Assembly (NCBI RefSeq): GCF_024679245.1
Contig: NC_090196.1
Span: 8,830,361 to 8,894,360 of the forward strand
Length of the DNA stretch: 64,000 nt
Direction of reading: 5' to 3'
DNA from: Pseudorasbora parva
Taxonomy: Eukaryota > Chordata > Actinopteri > Cypriniformes > Gobionidae
How positions within the stretch are numbered: the stretch's first letter is position 1; each line of letters starts with the position of its first letter. Below, piece by piece: positions 1-11,590 of this stretch. The notes beneath the pieces were generated by a model. That model was not told the DNA's origin. It did not search any database and saw nothing but the letters and a program-made list of their open reading frames with translations. The position numbers were made by a program, and so were the translations under genes.

Positions 1-89
1 CGGGTACTACAAGTTATCTTGACCGGTACTACTTCTATGCGTAACGCTGGCGCCATCTTGTGGCTTAAACAGCCGTGGGTTACAATGGA

Positions 90-391
90 AGACTTCAAGG
101 CAGGTTTCCTTTATAACGTTTTTAATATAGATATTTTTCTTACACAAACGCATCGATTTGAATCAGAAGGCTCTATTAAGCCATCGGAGTCGTGTGGAGC
201 ACGTTATTTGACGGACAGCTGCATTTTCAAACACAACTACAACAACTGCTTGGATTAACGTTAGCCTGGACTTTTTAAATATAACTCCGATTGTATTTGT
301 CTGAAAGAAGAATGTCATTTACACCTACGATAACTTGAGGGTGAGTAAATCATAGGCTTGGTTTCATTTTTGGGTGAACTAACCCTTTCAG
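90..391. repeat. Partial short DNA element (family E), right end
   Basis: This stretch matches the right part of the element at 11007-11586, in the same left-to-right sense. Shared words include the TATTTTTCTTACACAAACG region (reverse complemented) and the ending with GAGGGTGAGTAAATCAT and TTTTTGGGTGAACTAACCCTTT. The left end is not recognisable. It is one of at least five copies of this family in the window. There is no coding potential. Confidence 0.6.
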
Positions 392-573
392 CATTAATTT
401 CAACATTTAGCAAGGGCATATGGCAAATCTTCAGCCATAGATAAAGGCTTAAAGCAGGTTGGAACTGTTTTCCTTTGCGGAAGCTTTGCGTAAGAGCTAA
501 TAAATATTTAATCTCAAGACAATATTTTGTGTCTAATAATTATTTATTAGATACTAGTAGCCGTGTAATAAGC

Positions 574-677
574 GGGATAATGTACACCCAGCCGGTTTTT
601 ATCGCAGAATAAACCCCGACAGAGTGATCAGGACCCCGACGCGAAGCGGAAACAACCGGCTGGGTGTACATTATCCC
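574..677. repeat. 104-bp foldback element with 24-bp arms
   Basis: GGGATAATGTACACCCAGCC at the left is repeated as its reverse complement GGCTGGGTGTACATTATCCC at the right. About 24 bp on each side pair almost perfectly around a ~56-base GC-rich loop. It looks like a very short MITE or a structured non-coding element. No target duplication could be fixed. Confidence 0.6.
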
Positions 678-1076
678 TTACTTAGCATTTTCTAGTCAAT
701 GGGTGCGTCTCAATCAGCTCCCTAGTTCAGTAGTCAGGGAATTGATCAGGGAGTCATCCATTTTAGGGCTGTCTCAATCACAAAATCCTAGTGCACTGAA
801 ACGGTCGCTCTCCAAAAAGATCCCACAATGCATGGAAACGAGAGAGCTGGTGAATTTATATAGAACTTTTACAGCATATATATCTGGTACAAACCATTAT
901 TTCAGCATAAAAATCATCACTAGACTGCTAATGAACATGTTGTGTAAGGTCTGTGATTAACTTGAACAGACAAACATTTTGAAGCCACTGTTTAAAAACA
1001 ACGAGCATGCATTTACATGACAAACCAGACATTTGCTAGCTTTTATACTGTAGCAATGTTAGCAACTTGCATTTAA

Positions 1077-1672
1077 AGGTCCCGTTCTTTGCATGTTTTC
1101 GAAGCTTTGATTATGTTTACAGTGTGCAATATAACATGAGTTCATGTTTTGCGTGTAAAAAAAACACAGTATTTTTCACACAATTTACTTATCTGTACAG
1201 CGCTGTTTTCTCTGTCCTAAGACGGCCTGATGATTTCCTTGTTCTATGAAGTACCTCCTTCAGAAAAACGTAACGAGTTCTGATTGGGCCAGCGCTTCCC
1301 GTGTTGTGATTGGCTTAGCGCACTTTGCCCGGAAAGGTTCCGCCTCTTACCATAACGGGGAGATGCAAGTGCTGAATGCGCGCTCTTCTCCACGTGGGAG
1401 AGCAACAAAACCACGTCCCCTTTTTTGCGTGTTCTTGTGGGTGGAGGGTTAGTCAACAAACGGTTCTAGTGGCGTCATTACATCCCTGCACTTCCTGCTG
1501 TAGTCCAAACCGGCCGCTCGCTGTAGGCTTTGAAAGGGAACTTCTGTTAAATAAAATATCTCGCTTGGCATTGAACTTTGAGCTTTATAATTTTACAGGT
1601 ATTATTTATGCTCTAACAGCAACATTACACACTAACTAAAGTTTGAAAGGTGGAATAGCGAAAGCGGGACCT
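1077..1672. mobile_element. TTAA-flanked non-autonomous element, family A, copy 1
   Basis: The element starts AGGTCCCG and ends CGGGACCT and is flanked by TTAA on both sides (1073-1076 and 1673-1676). A TTAA duplication is the signature of piggyBac-type transposition. It carries no transposase frame. Related copies lie at 17755-19539 (interrupted) and from 63525 to the window end (inverted). This copy keeps the uninterrupted junction CTTCTGTTAAATAAAATATC near 1543-1562, which is the empty site for the element inserted at 18214-19412. Confidence 0.75.
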
Positions 1673-1676
1673 TTAA

Positions 1677-2704
1677 TAGAAGACAATTTTCAGAAATTCA
1701 CATTTGAAATACAGTATGACTATGTGTTATTATGTTATAATGAGACCTTATTTTACATTTAAATCAATACAATTGAGGGGTTCCTGCATGGAGGAGGGAA
1801 AAAAAGATGGATGAGAAGGGTGAAGACGACGACAGCTGCTGTAAGTGCGGGGCGTCAGGCCACAGAGCATCAGTGATTATGGCAGATGTATTTCTGCAGA
1901 TGTCTCTATTCCTGCAGCTTCTGACTCGCTCCACACACACACAGAAAGATTGATTGAAAGCAGTGATTTGGACAGACTCTCGCTGGGTCGTGCGGGTAAT
2001 AGCTGCCTGCGACCCATCTTCACCTAACTGCTCTTCACACACCACAGACATACAAACTAAAACACTGTGCACAAAAGAACCAGACAGGTTTTAGACGTGC
2101 TAACATGATGATACAGTACAGAACTGTGGTGATACCATAGTACAGGGATTGAATCTGATGGTAATGCCATAGTAATTCATATTTTTATTAATATCATATA
2201 TTGAACAATAATAAAAACAGTAATTTTAAAACACGTTTTAATTATAAATAAAAACATGTATAAAGTGCATCCGGAAAGATTTATTAAATTCATTGTTGAA
2301 GTGACTAGTCAGACAAGTGACTAGTCAGACTTCTTCAGAGGTAGTATGAACACTCAAATCTAGCCCAGATCTGATTTTTTCAAATCAGATTTAGACCACA
2401 TACATATGTGGTCCAGAATCAGACCCAGATCTGATTTTTTTCAATACGGTCCCAGTGTGAACAACCATGGCGGATTTGATGCGACTTTTACGTCAATCTA
2501 TGTCGACATTTGTCACAATTATGCACCGGCGAGTTAGCCCTAGACACAACAGACAGACAATAACATTAAAAACTTGACTAGATATGGAGAACAGCAATGG
2601 AGCGAGTCAATGGAGGGAGAGTGAGGTGTTAGACCTAATTAGTATATGGGGACGATACTTCAATTCAAGCTAAACTAGAAAGATCCTACCGTGGAATTTC
2701 GTTC
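1677..2704. other. Intergenic stretch, no gene recognised
   Basis: No coding exon or RNA gene is recognised here. Around 2370-2440 the word AGATCTGATTTTTT occurs twice around a palindrome centred on CATACATATGTGG, probably a MITE remnant. An open frame on the minus strand near 1764-2072 has no recognisable family. Confidence 0.4.
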
Positions 2705-2826
2705 CACTTCATGATTGTGTCCCACTTGTTGATTCTTCACAAAAAATTACATTTGTGCTTTATATTTGAAGCCTGAAATGTGGCAAAAGGTCCCAAAGTT
2801 CAAGGGGGCCGAATACTTTCGCAAGG

Positions 2827-2830
<4 letters not shown>
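2705..2830 (-). mobile_element. Solo Tc1-type terminal fragment
   Basis: Read on the minus strand it begins AGTGCCTTGCGAAAGTATTC, the terminal repeat of a common fish Tc1 family, and runs ~125 bp before ending. It lies in the same orientation as the homologous end at 3795-3939. The two therefore form a direct repeat and cannot be the paired inverted ends of one element. Confidence 0.65.

Positions 2831-2898
<68 letters not shown>
2831..2898. repeat. (AT)n microsatellite
   Basis: An uninterrupted AT dinucleotide tract of about 68 bp. It joins the solo Tc1 end on its left to the truncated transposase relic on its right and creates a spurious Tyr-Ile frame. Confidence 0.95.
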
Positions 2899-2903
<5 letters not shown>

Positions 2904-3939
2904 GTTGATGTCTTACTTTGGGGGTCAAAGTGCCAGGAATTGTCTGTAGACCTCCGAGACTGGATTGTGTCAAGGCACAGTTCTGGGGAAGGGTACAAAG
3001 GATGGTGTGTTCAGGGTGATGAGCTGTGTTGCTTTTACGCCAAACACAACGTTTTGCATTGTCGCCAAAAAGTTCAATTTTGGTTTCATCTGACCAGAGC
3101 ACATTCTTCCAAATGTTTGGTGTGTCTTCCAGGTGGCTTGTGGCAAACTTTAAACTACACTTTTTATGGATATCTTTAAGAAAGGGTTTTCTTCTTGCCA
3201 CTCTTCCATAAAGGCCAGATTTGTGCAGTATACGACTGATTGTTGTCCTATGGACAGAGTCTCCCACCTCAGCTGTAGATCTCTGCAGTTCCTCCAGAGT
3301 GATCATGGGCCTCTTGGCTGCATCTCTGATCAGTCTTCTCCTTGTATGAGCTGAAAGTTTAGAGGGACAGCCAGGTCTTGGTAGATTTGCAGTGGTCTGA
3401 TACTCCTTCCATTTCAATATTATCGCTTGCACAGTGCTCCTTGTGATGTTTAAAGCTTGGGAAATCTTTTTGTATCCAAATCAAGCTTTAAACTTCTCCA
3501 CAACAGTATCTCGGACCTGCCTGGTGTGTTCCTTGTTCTTCATGATGCTCTCTGCGCTTTAAACGGACCTCTGAGACTATCACAGTGCAGGTGCATTTAT
3601 ACAGAGACTTGATTACACACAGGTGGATTCTATTTATCATCATTAGTCATTTAGGTCAACATTGGATCATTCAGAGATCCTCACTGAACTTCTGGAGAGA
3701 GTTTGCTGCACTGAAAGTAAAGGGCCCGAATAATTTTGCACGCCCAATTTTTCAGTTTTTGATTTGTTAAAAAAAAGTTTGAAATATCCAATACATTTCA
3801 TTCCACTTCATGATTGTGTCCCACTTGTTGTCGATTCTTCACAAAAAAAAATTACAGTTTTATATCTTTATGTTTGAAGCCTGAAATGTAGCAAAAGGTC
3901 GCAAAGTTTAAGGGGGCCGAATACTTTCGCGAGGCACTG
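2899..3939 (-). mobile_element. Tc1-like transposon, truncated at its 3' end
   Basis: On the minus strand the element begins at 3939 with CAGTGCCTCGCGAAAGTATT, continues through a transposase relic (start codon 3543) and stops at the AT tract. The far terminal repeat and most of the catalytic domain are missing, so it cannot move by itself. Confidence 0.75.
2900..3543 (-). pseudogene. Tc1-like transposase relic
   Basis: A start at 3543 opens a frame with a helix-turn-helix region (residues beginning MKNKEHTRQVRDTVVEKFKA), followed at once by a TGA at 3483-3481. Reading resumes in the same frame with a Tc1-type paired DNA-binding region and then the first catalytic aspartate motif LWSDETKIELFG. 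The sequence degenerates near 2990 and runs into the AT repeat, so the second aspartate and the glutamate of the DDE triad are lost. The premature stop plus the truncation make this non-functional. Assignment is by recognisable Tc1 family motifs. Confidence 0.8.
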
Positions 3940-3951
3940 TGTATATATATA

Positions 3952-6165
3952 GTTACAAACTGTGCTCGTAGATAAGCTCACAGAGACGAAGGAGAAGGGT
4001 AAACATGGATTTTAATAACAAACTCAGGGAAACATGTAACAGCGATGCACGAACGAGTACCAACCAACACAGAGGGCAAATTGAGGGATTAAATACACAG
4101 GACAACAAAGAGCAGGTGAATGACAAGGCACAGGTGATAGACATGACTAATTAACTAAACAGGGGAGAAACACAGAGCTAAACTAACAGAGACAAGGCAT
4201 GCATGCATGTGACATGACGCCCCCTCCCGGAAAGGCGCGTCCTTGCGCTATAACATCACATCAGAGGAGGGTGGGGGCTCAGGAGGAGGGCGTGAAACAC
4301 AAAACAGACAGTCAGGGGTGGTACACAGGGTCAGAGGGGAAACCAGAGTCCAGGGGGAGACATGGAAAGGGAGGAGCCAGAGGGAAGCCAGGAGCAGGAG
4401 CCGGATGGTGTGCAAGAAACCAGCCAGGACGAGGCCCTAAGGCGGAGTGCATGGTGGGAGGAGGCATGGAGGGGATGCCTGGGAGGACGAAGATGCCCTG
4501 GGGATGACCAACGGAGAAGCCTCTGATGGAGCCGACGAGCCCCCGCGACGCAGATGGCCCTGGAGACCGAGGTGTCCCCGCAGTGACAAGCACCCGAGGT
4601 GGAGACGGTGGACCAGAGGGCAGCGGCTGATCCGGAGGGACTGAGGACAAAGGCGGAGTTGAAGGGAGAGCGGAGCCAGACAAAGCCACAGGCGAAGGCA
4701 GGTCGACGACTGACCAAGGCGGAGCCGGAGAGACGAGGGAGCCCAGAAAAGCCGTATGACCAATGGTTCCCTGTGAATGGTTCCCTTCTGAATGGTTTTG
4801 CGTGATAAAACTGCATTCTCCCGATCAATTTTGAGCATCCAGATGGTAATCAAACATGACTTGTGGAGAGTTCTTGGATTAGGCATTTATTTGTAATTTT
4901 TAACTGTTAAAAACGGAGCCTGCGTGTCAGGAAATTGTTTATCCTGTTGTGCCCTCTATAGGCCAGCGACTAGTTGATATCAAGCTTAAAGCGTCATGAC
5001 AGAGGATTAAGGTCGACTAGTCAGTGCAACCCCTAGTCCCCACACAGCATGTGGATGGCGCAGAGGGATGGAAGGGCGGCAGCGAGAAAGGCACTGAGGG
5101 GTGGACTAACTGAGGAGGTGGGAGAGGGAGGCTGGGTAGGAATTCTTGACTCTCAGGAGACACTGGAGATGCTGGGGATGCTGGAGGCTCGGAGAACACT
5201 AAAGAGACAAGGAGTACAGGGAAAACTTGCACCTTGCATCCACCTTGCATACCTTCCTCAGGTTGTCCGTTTGACTCTCATGGACATCTTGCAGCTCATC
5301 CACCGCGGAGATGTTGTGGGTGGGACTTTCCTCCCAGCCCTCGAACTCCACAATGACTCCCTCAGCGATGTTCGGCGTTGCCGGCTCACGCACCTGGTCA
5401 GACCGTCGCTGGTGGTCCCGGCTCCGTGGCGATGACACCCTCCGTCCTTGTCCTCGGTACGGGCTCGTCATCCACGGTGGCCGGTCCTCACAGTCTGCGG
5501 TGGGCACATGCAACTTTTCCGTTGCGTCACTCGCTGGTGGTGGTTGGCTGGTCTCTGGCAGTGATGGAGTGAGGCTGGTACCGCTGTCCTCCTCAGTGGC
5601 GAATGGTTGTTAACCAGCAACCACTCCACGAATCTTCCTTTAGACCGCCCACTGGAACGCGTGCATTCGACCGCTTGCTCGGGCCGGCGTAGTAGAATAC
5701 GCCAAGCGAGCGCTCTGGGAAACGGGACAGGCACGCGAGCTGGATAAAGTCCCAGGTGTGTGCTTCCAGCGGGCAGTCTCCCTGCTCCAGGCAGATGAGT
5801 TGGACATCGGGAAGGGCCATGGGAAGACGGGGAAACAAACAAAATAAATGAAAAAACGCCACAAACAAAAACTGTTTCGGTCGGTACTTATGTTACAAAC
5901 TGTGCTCTTAGATAAGCTCACGGAGATGAAGGAGACCGGTAAACATGGATTTTAATAACAAACTCAGAGAAACATGCAACACAGCTATACACGAATGAGT
6001 ACCGACCAACACAGAGGGCAAACTGAGGGATTAAATACACAGAATAACTGATGATAACGAGGAGCAGGTGAATGACAAGGCACAGGTGATAGACATGACT
6101 AATTAACTAAACAGGGGAGAAACACAGGCTAAACTAACAGAGACAAGGCATGCATATATGTGACA
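3952..6165 (-). mobile_element. Non-autonomous LTR retrotransposon
   Basis: Two ~265-275 bp direct repeats (3952-4214 and 5891-6165) bracket ~1.7 kb. On the minus strand each repeat starts TGTCACATG or TGTCACATA and ends GTTTGTAAC, with a final A in the upstream copy, so the intact LTR runs TG...CA. The internal part holds a gag-like frame (5593-5868) but no reverse transcriptase, integrase or protease was recognised. The size and lack of pol suggest a deletion derivative moved in trans. A clean target duplication could not be identified because both sides are AT-rich. Confidence 0.75.
5593..5868 (-). pseudogene. Gag-like fragment in the LTR element
   Basis: The 91-residue minus-strand frame lies just inside the upstream LTR. 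After a hydrophobic start it contains MALPDVQLICLEQGDCPLEA and a tryptophan/cysteine-rich middle. I recall similar starts in gag-type proteins of fish Ty3-like elements, but the match is from memory of the general pattern. It ends early, and the downstream sequence is open only in scattered frames, so it is probably a broken gag. Confidence 0.35.
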
Positions 6166-6175
6166 GTTAATATAG

Positions 6176-6179
<4 letters not shown>

Positions 6180-6251
<72 letters not shown>
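6180..6251. repeat. (AT)n microsatellite
   Basis: About 72 bp of AT dinucleotides, lying immediately beyond the upstream LTR of the neighbouring retroelement. Confidence 0.95.
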
Positions 6252-6253
<2 letters not shown>

Positions 6254-7980
6254 CTTTTTTTAATCTATCGTCTGTTGTCTTGTCTAGAGTTTTGTCTTGT
6301 GTGTTGTATTAGTTCATGCCCTGCATCCTGTCCCACACTGGTGATCGACTGTTCTCCCATTGGGTTGTTTGGACTTTGTTCCTGCCTCACTATTCTTGTG
6401 CTGTCTTTTAACAATAGGAGACAGCACAAGAATTCGGTGTTAATATCACAGAATATTCATAAATATTGAAAAGGAACCTGGGTCCTGCATCTGGGTCCTC
6501 CATCTAAGTACTGTTTAGACATGTTTTTTGGATATTTACTGTGATATTTATGCACAATGGTAATACAGTATTTTTAATTAATAACAGTAATGTTCCAGTA
6601 ATACCACTTTTTTTTCTTTCTTTTTTTTTTTGGTAATACATGGTATGCCTATACTTAAAAGGCGTACATGTACTGCTATTGTATTCTGGAAAAGCACTTG
6701 AATACCATGTAAATACTAAGGTACATTCATTTCAGTAAATTCTCAATGTATGGGTTTTATCATCTGATACCAATGCTACAGTATTTCATATGAGAATCGT
6801 TACATTAATCAATTAAACACATACCTACACTACTTAAAGTGTCCATAAAAAGATCCACACACCCTGACAGCAGGGAGATGGTTATTTTTGCTGAGTTCAC
6901 TAACATTTTCAAACTGAGAGTCATTAAATCTGATTAGAGTTAAAACAGTCGGTCCAGCCTCGCCGCCCAAACAGCTGTCCCGCCTCACCAGGGCATCTGT
7001 CATCTGTGAGTTTGAATGAAAAACATGGCAGGATGGAGAAATGGATGGAGTAAAGGTCACAGAGGAGGAGGGGACAATCAGAGGGATAAGGTTGGTAAAG
7101 GAAAGTAGGAGGAAAGGCCAGACAGAGATACAGGCTGGGCACACTTGACCTTTACCACCCACATGTATCAGTGACAGAGATGGTGTGGTTAAACCCATCT
7201 CCCCTGAGAGAGAAGCACTTTCACTCTAACCGCCTCAATTAACCTTGATTCCTCTCTTAACGATGAGGTCAATTTGTCTCGCTTTCTACTGTACTGTATT
7301 AAATTGTGTCCCTAGGAGGGACGATCCCCAACCTGTCACTGTGTGTATGTGATGTGATACAGTACGCAAAAGTCTTAGGCACGTTAGTATTTTCACCCCC
7401 AAAAAATGTTTTCAAGCCAGTTATTTATATATTTTGCAATAGTGTGTCATTAGGTAATATCAGTTTACAGTTTAAAACATTTATTTTGATATTAATTGTA
7501 ATAATCCATTCCAGTGAGATTTATGTAGAAGGAGTCTGACAACAGCTGTTTGATCCACACGGAGATCTAATCTCCCCATCATCGCGTCTATCTGTAATTA
7601 CATGAAGAAACTGAAAAAACTGAGACAAAATCCACAAGAACTGCAACAAGACAATTCCAACTCCAAGACAATTGAAGAAATCCTCCTGAAAAGCTCCCTG
7701 AAAAAAGTGTACCATGTTGTTTAAAATGCAAAGGCTGGTCACACCAAACACTGACTTGATTTAGTTATTAGGAGTTCATTGATAAACAAAATCTATTTAT
7801 GACATTATTTTTGAAAGCATTCTCACTTTCAAGTGTCTCAAAACTGTTCACAGTCCTGTAGCTTTGCATGAAGGTTTCTTCAAGCGTCTTGAAGATGTTG
7901 TCACAGTTCTTGTGGATTTTGTCACAGTATTTTCAGTATTCTAGATTTAAAAACGTGAGTCAAACCCATCCATGCACCTT
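6252..7980. other. Intergenic, no gene recognised
   Basis: No coding exon, RNA gene or mobile element with definable ends was recognised. Open frames at 6830-7198 (minus) and 7306-7539 (plus) have no family features or splice context. Confidence 0.4.
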
Positions 7981-8256
7981 CAATTCAAAGAAACTGTCCC
8001 TGGCAGAGTGTAACTACGATATAGGCAACTGCAAACTGTTGGCCATCAAACTGCCGTTAGAGGAGTGGCTCCACTGGCTGGAGGGAGCCAAACACCCATT
8101 CATTATTATCACTGACCACCATAATCAAGAGTACCTACATCAAGTCAAAAGGCTGAACACTTATCAAGCTCGCTGAGCCCTTCAATTTCACTGTGACTTA
8201 CCGACCTGGTGAAAAGAACCAAAGGGCTGACGCCCTATCTCGCATTCACAGTCCAG
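7981..8256 (+). pseudogene. Ty3/gypsy-type RNase H fragment
   Basis: A decayed frame reads [20 protein letters not shown], then [20 protein letters not shown] and, after a small frame break near 8175, [20 protein letters not shown]. This is the RNase H segment that follows reverse transcriptase in Ty3/gypsy pol, with the typical ALSR ending preserved. No LTR, integrase or polymerase core is recognisable on either side, so it is an isolated pol fragment. Confidence 0.8.
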
Positions 8257-8259
8257 ACA

Positions 8260-9385
8260 TCCTTACTAACTCCTCCTGAACCCATTATCCCTCCAGCCCT
8301 CATCATCAGTCCCATCCAGTCCAATCCCTCAAGGTAACAAATTGTGTTAAGGTCAGAGCCTGCCCCGGCAGGAGGTCCTGAGGGACGAACCATACGTTCC
8401 AACTCCTGTTTCGTGATAAGAATATTCCCAAAATATACATTTTTACTGAGCCTCTAAAGGGACTCATGGTGGTGGAAAAAATATGAGATAGGAGGAAAAA
8501 AATAAGTCAATGCTTTTGCGTTGCGAAAGCCTTTTGATCTCTTTGCGAGTGAACGAAAAGTTTCTGTGGGGGAACATTATCATTTGGTTCTCAAAAAATG
8601 AAATGTTCAGGAAATGTTCTGGAAATTATATGTAGCCTATAGGCCTTATTTACAACAGTTTCCCTTTTCTAATTGTTAATTATCATTTTCACACAGAAAT
8701 AATAGTAGCCTTTGGTTTTATTTCCTAACAGGGCATACAAATTAAGGCAAAGGGCAACAATTAAGGTTGATAATCAAACCTTTTTTTCATTAAACCTAAT
8801 TTCAACCTGAGAACTAACTACTGATTTCATAACTGATTGGAAAAATATGTTTGATAAGGGCATAAACCCCTGGGAGATATTTGCTTTCCCTGTGGAGCCA
8901 TAATAGCAGATGACATTAAGATTACAGTACATACCATGCTGACTTACCATGTGGAGCCTGATAGTCTTTATCAATGTCTAATTGGGGTTAATTATGCTTT
9001 AAAGTAGCCTCACTGGATGCTAGTTATGAGAAGATTGATGAACCGCTCTGAGCTTTGCACGTTTAAAACAGCAAGAGCAGAGAAGGTAGGGTGACCACCT
9101 TGTTATTGCTCTGTTGTGGGACAATGCAGGATATGTGTGTAAGATATGTAAATATTGATTTAGCCTATTTGCCATCACATTGGATGATGACGTTTTAAAT
9201 CTGCGCTTGTTATTTGTGACCATCTCTGGACTGACACTCAGATATGTAGCCTATAGGCCTAATGCCGCCTTCACATGCTATGATAATTCCCACTTCTGAA
9301 GTCGTGATTTTGGACATTTGAAATGGGAGGCCATTCATGTGCAATTTTTACCTAGGAAACTCGTATTTACGATAATTCCGAGAGC
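8260..9385. other. Intergenic, no gene recognised
   Basis: AT-rich sequence without recognisable exons, RNA genes or bounded elements. Confidence 0.4.
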
Positions 9386-9395
9386 ACTTGAATGC

Positions 9396-9916
9396 TAGCC
9401 TGACAAGCCAGACCCACATCAAGATGTTTGGTCTGGAAACTCACCATTGACAGCTCAATCCGAGGGGCGGGATAAACGATTGTCTTTCAAACTCCCTCTG
9501 CACGGCGTGCACGCAATTGGATATCGCTGCAACCAACTAGAGCAACGAAGGTGAAGCAGAGCTCGTTGACAGATTAAACTTTCGACATATCCGGTCGGCA
9601 AAACTCAGAACACATCTTCCCTTCTTAAGAATGACTTCAGTGCCGTTCTTTATTTTCTCAAAGAAAAGCTTAACTCCAAGTCGCAGTCAAAATATGATTT
9701 GAAAGACCACTGTTTGCCAGTTTCTGTGTTTACTAGAGGCACGCAAGCGCAACTCGGCCATCATTATATTAAGCCCCGCCCACCGACTCTTTACACAATG
9801 TGATTGGCGCGACCAGAGTTTGGCGTTTACAGCTCAGAACTGAATTGAGAGTTGCTAGACGACACTCGTGGCAGATTAGATTTGCTGCCGCTAGGGTGCA
9901 TCTAGATTTCTAGGCT
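9396..9916. mobile_element. hAT-like non-autonomous element
   Basis: The ends read TAGCCTGACAAGCC and CTAGGCT as an imperfect inverted repeat. The 10-bp word ACTTGAATGC occurs immediately before (9386-9395) and after (9917-9926) the element, as expected for an ~8-bp hAT target duplication with one or two fortuitous matching bases. The interior is non-coding. Confidence 0.7.
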
Positions 9917-9926
9917 ACTTGAATGC

Positions 9927-11002
9927 AGCATTATTTACAACAGCGCCATCTTTGTTTATTACGCAAATTAAAGCGAGGCTGTGAGGGATAGACATACATC
10001 TATAAAGTGGATTGTACTGTTATTTCATGTGTTTTTGGATTGTTCTGCTGACAAAACACTGAAAAATATATATTTTCAAACGAAAAACTCCAAAAGTAAT
10101 ATAGGAGCTTTATACAGCTTTTTTTCAGTGGATACCGTTGAAAACACAGTAAGTCTATCCCTCACAGCTTCATGAGTTGTACTGGATTCAGTGCATCTTG
10201 AACTTTTTGTTGTTGTTGTCATATTTGATTAAGATGTTCTTATCCAGTATGTGTCTAGATAAAGTCCTGGCTGGTGTTGTATTAAACAAGTTTTGATGAG
10301 GTCCACACTGATTCCTTCGCTCCATGCAGTATAGTCAACAGTGGAAAAATCCCTCTCAATGAATGTGTTGGTTGGTCATTTTCCTGCTCTAGCTAGAACA
10401 TGAAGGCTATGCAAATGGCTTTTTTAAATGGAGGTCCCGTTTTTAATATTTCTTATTGTATTAGGCCTATTGGAATTTCTGTGAAGAAAAAAATACATAG
10501 CTAACTAAAATGTGGAATACTGCTTAGATCTTCGTGAGACAAAGCTCCCAATTTTAGTTCTGTCCCCCACATGGTCACCCTAAGAGAATGAAAAGTTTAC
10601 CTGGAGGGAGAGATGAAGAAAGTTGAAGCAAAGAAGAAAAAGCACTGATGGAAATAAAGGCTGCCGGGATGTAGTGCCATATGGAACAACAACATTTAAT
10701 GATAAATGTTGGTGCGTGTAGTGCCTATGGTCCAACGTAGTATGGAGTTCGTAATGAGACTTTGCCAAAAGCTGTGATCTGATTATTTGCTCACTTCAAC
10801 AAAGTCCATATGACTGTGTTGCCATCGGCCGAAGAGAGTCTCAAAACTCTGTGCAATAAGCACACTGTGGCAGCTCGCCCTGAAGACATGAGCGAGCTTC
10901 ATGATGGATTGAGAGCAAACAGTGGGAAAATAAATTAATTATTTTCTCTTGAGTTAGCAGAGCAACCCTTTGGAAAAATAAGTATACTTCAAGTTAATTT
11001 TA
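9927..11002. other. Intergenic, no gene recognised
   Basis: No exon or RNA gene was recognised. It carries scattered repeat-like words but no element with both ends. Confidence 0.35.
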
Positions 11003-11006
11003 TTAA

Positions 11007-11586
11007 AGGGATAGTTTACACAAAAATGAAAATTACCCCATGATTTACTCACCCTCAAGCCATCCTAGGTGTACATGACATTCTTCTTTCAGGCGAATAC
11101 AATCAGAGTTATAACCTCCTGGCTCTTCCAAGCTTTATAATAGTGGTGAATGGGTTTTGATATTTTGAAGCACAAAAAAATTAATCCATCCATTATAAAA
11201 GTAATCCTCACGGCGCAAGGGAGTTCATAAAAGCCTTCTGAAGCGAATTGATGGGTTTGTGTAAGAAAAATATTGATATTTAAAACTTTATAAACTAAAA
11301 CAACTTCTGACACATGGCCATATGCATCAATTTACAGTGAAATAGTAACCCCTGTCCTGATGCATGACGTATTGACAAACACAGAGGAGCAGAAGATTGA
11401 GCAAAACAAAACCAGTCACCAGAATTATAAGTCATATATCAACCCCCATTCACTGCCTAAAGCTTGGATTAGCAGGCCATGTTTTATATAACGCCAATTG
11501 CATTCATCTATAAGAAGAAAGTCATATACACCTAGGAAAACTTGAGGGTTAGTAAATCATGGGCTAATTAAAATGTTTCTATTCCT
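11007..11586. mobile_element. TTAA-flanked short element, family E, full-length copy
   Basis: Begins AGGGATAG and ends CTATTCCT, flanked on both sides by TTAA (11003-11006 and 11587-11590). The subterminal parts repeat the word pair TTTACTCACCCTCAAGCC and, inverted, CTTGAGGGTTAGTAAATC. Other copies or parts lie at 90-391, 29800-30366, 44528-44643 and 61365-61625. It has no coding capacity. Confidence 0.7.
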
Positions 11587-11590
11587 TTAA

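Noticed and set aside
2747..2998. Open frame with a long Tyr-Ile run on the minus strand
   Set aside because: It is only the translation of the (AT)n microsatellite joined to a Tc1 end. The same applies at 25177-25392.
3952..4214. Treating the ~265-bp direct repeats at 3952 and 5891 as a segmental duplication
   Set aside because: The TG...CA form on the minus strand and the gag-like interior fit LTRs better.
4312..4886. Long proline-rich minus-strand frames in the LTR element interior
   Set aside because: Several overlapping frames are open because the DNA is GC-rich. None has a recognisable domain.
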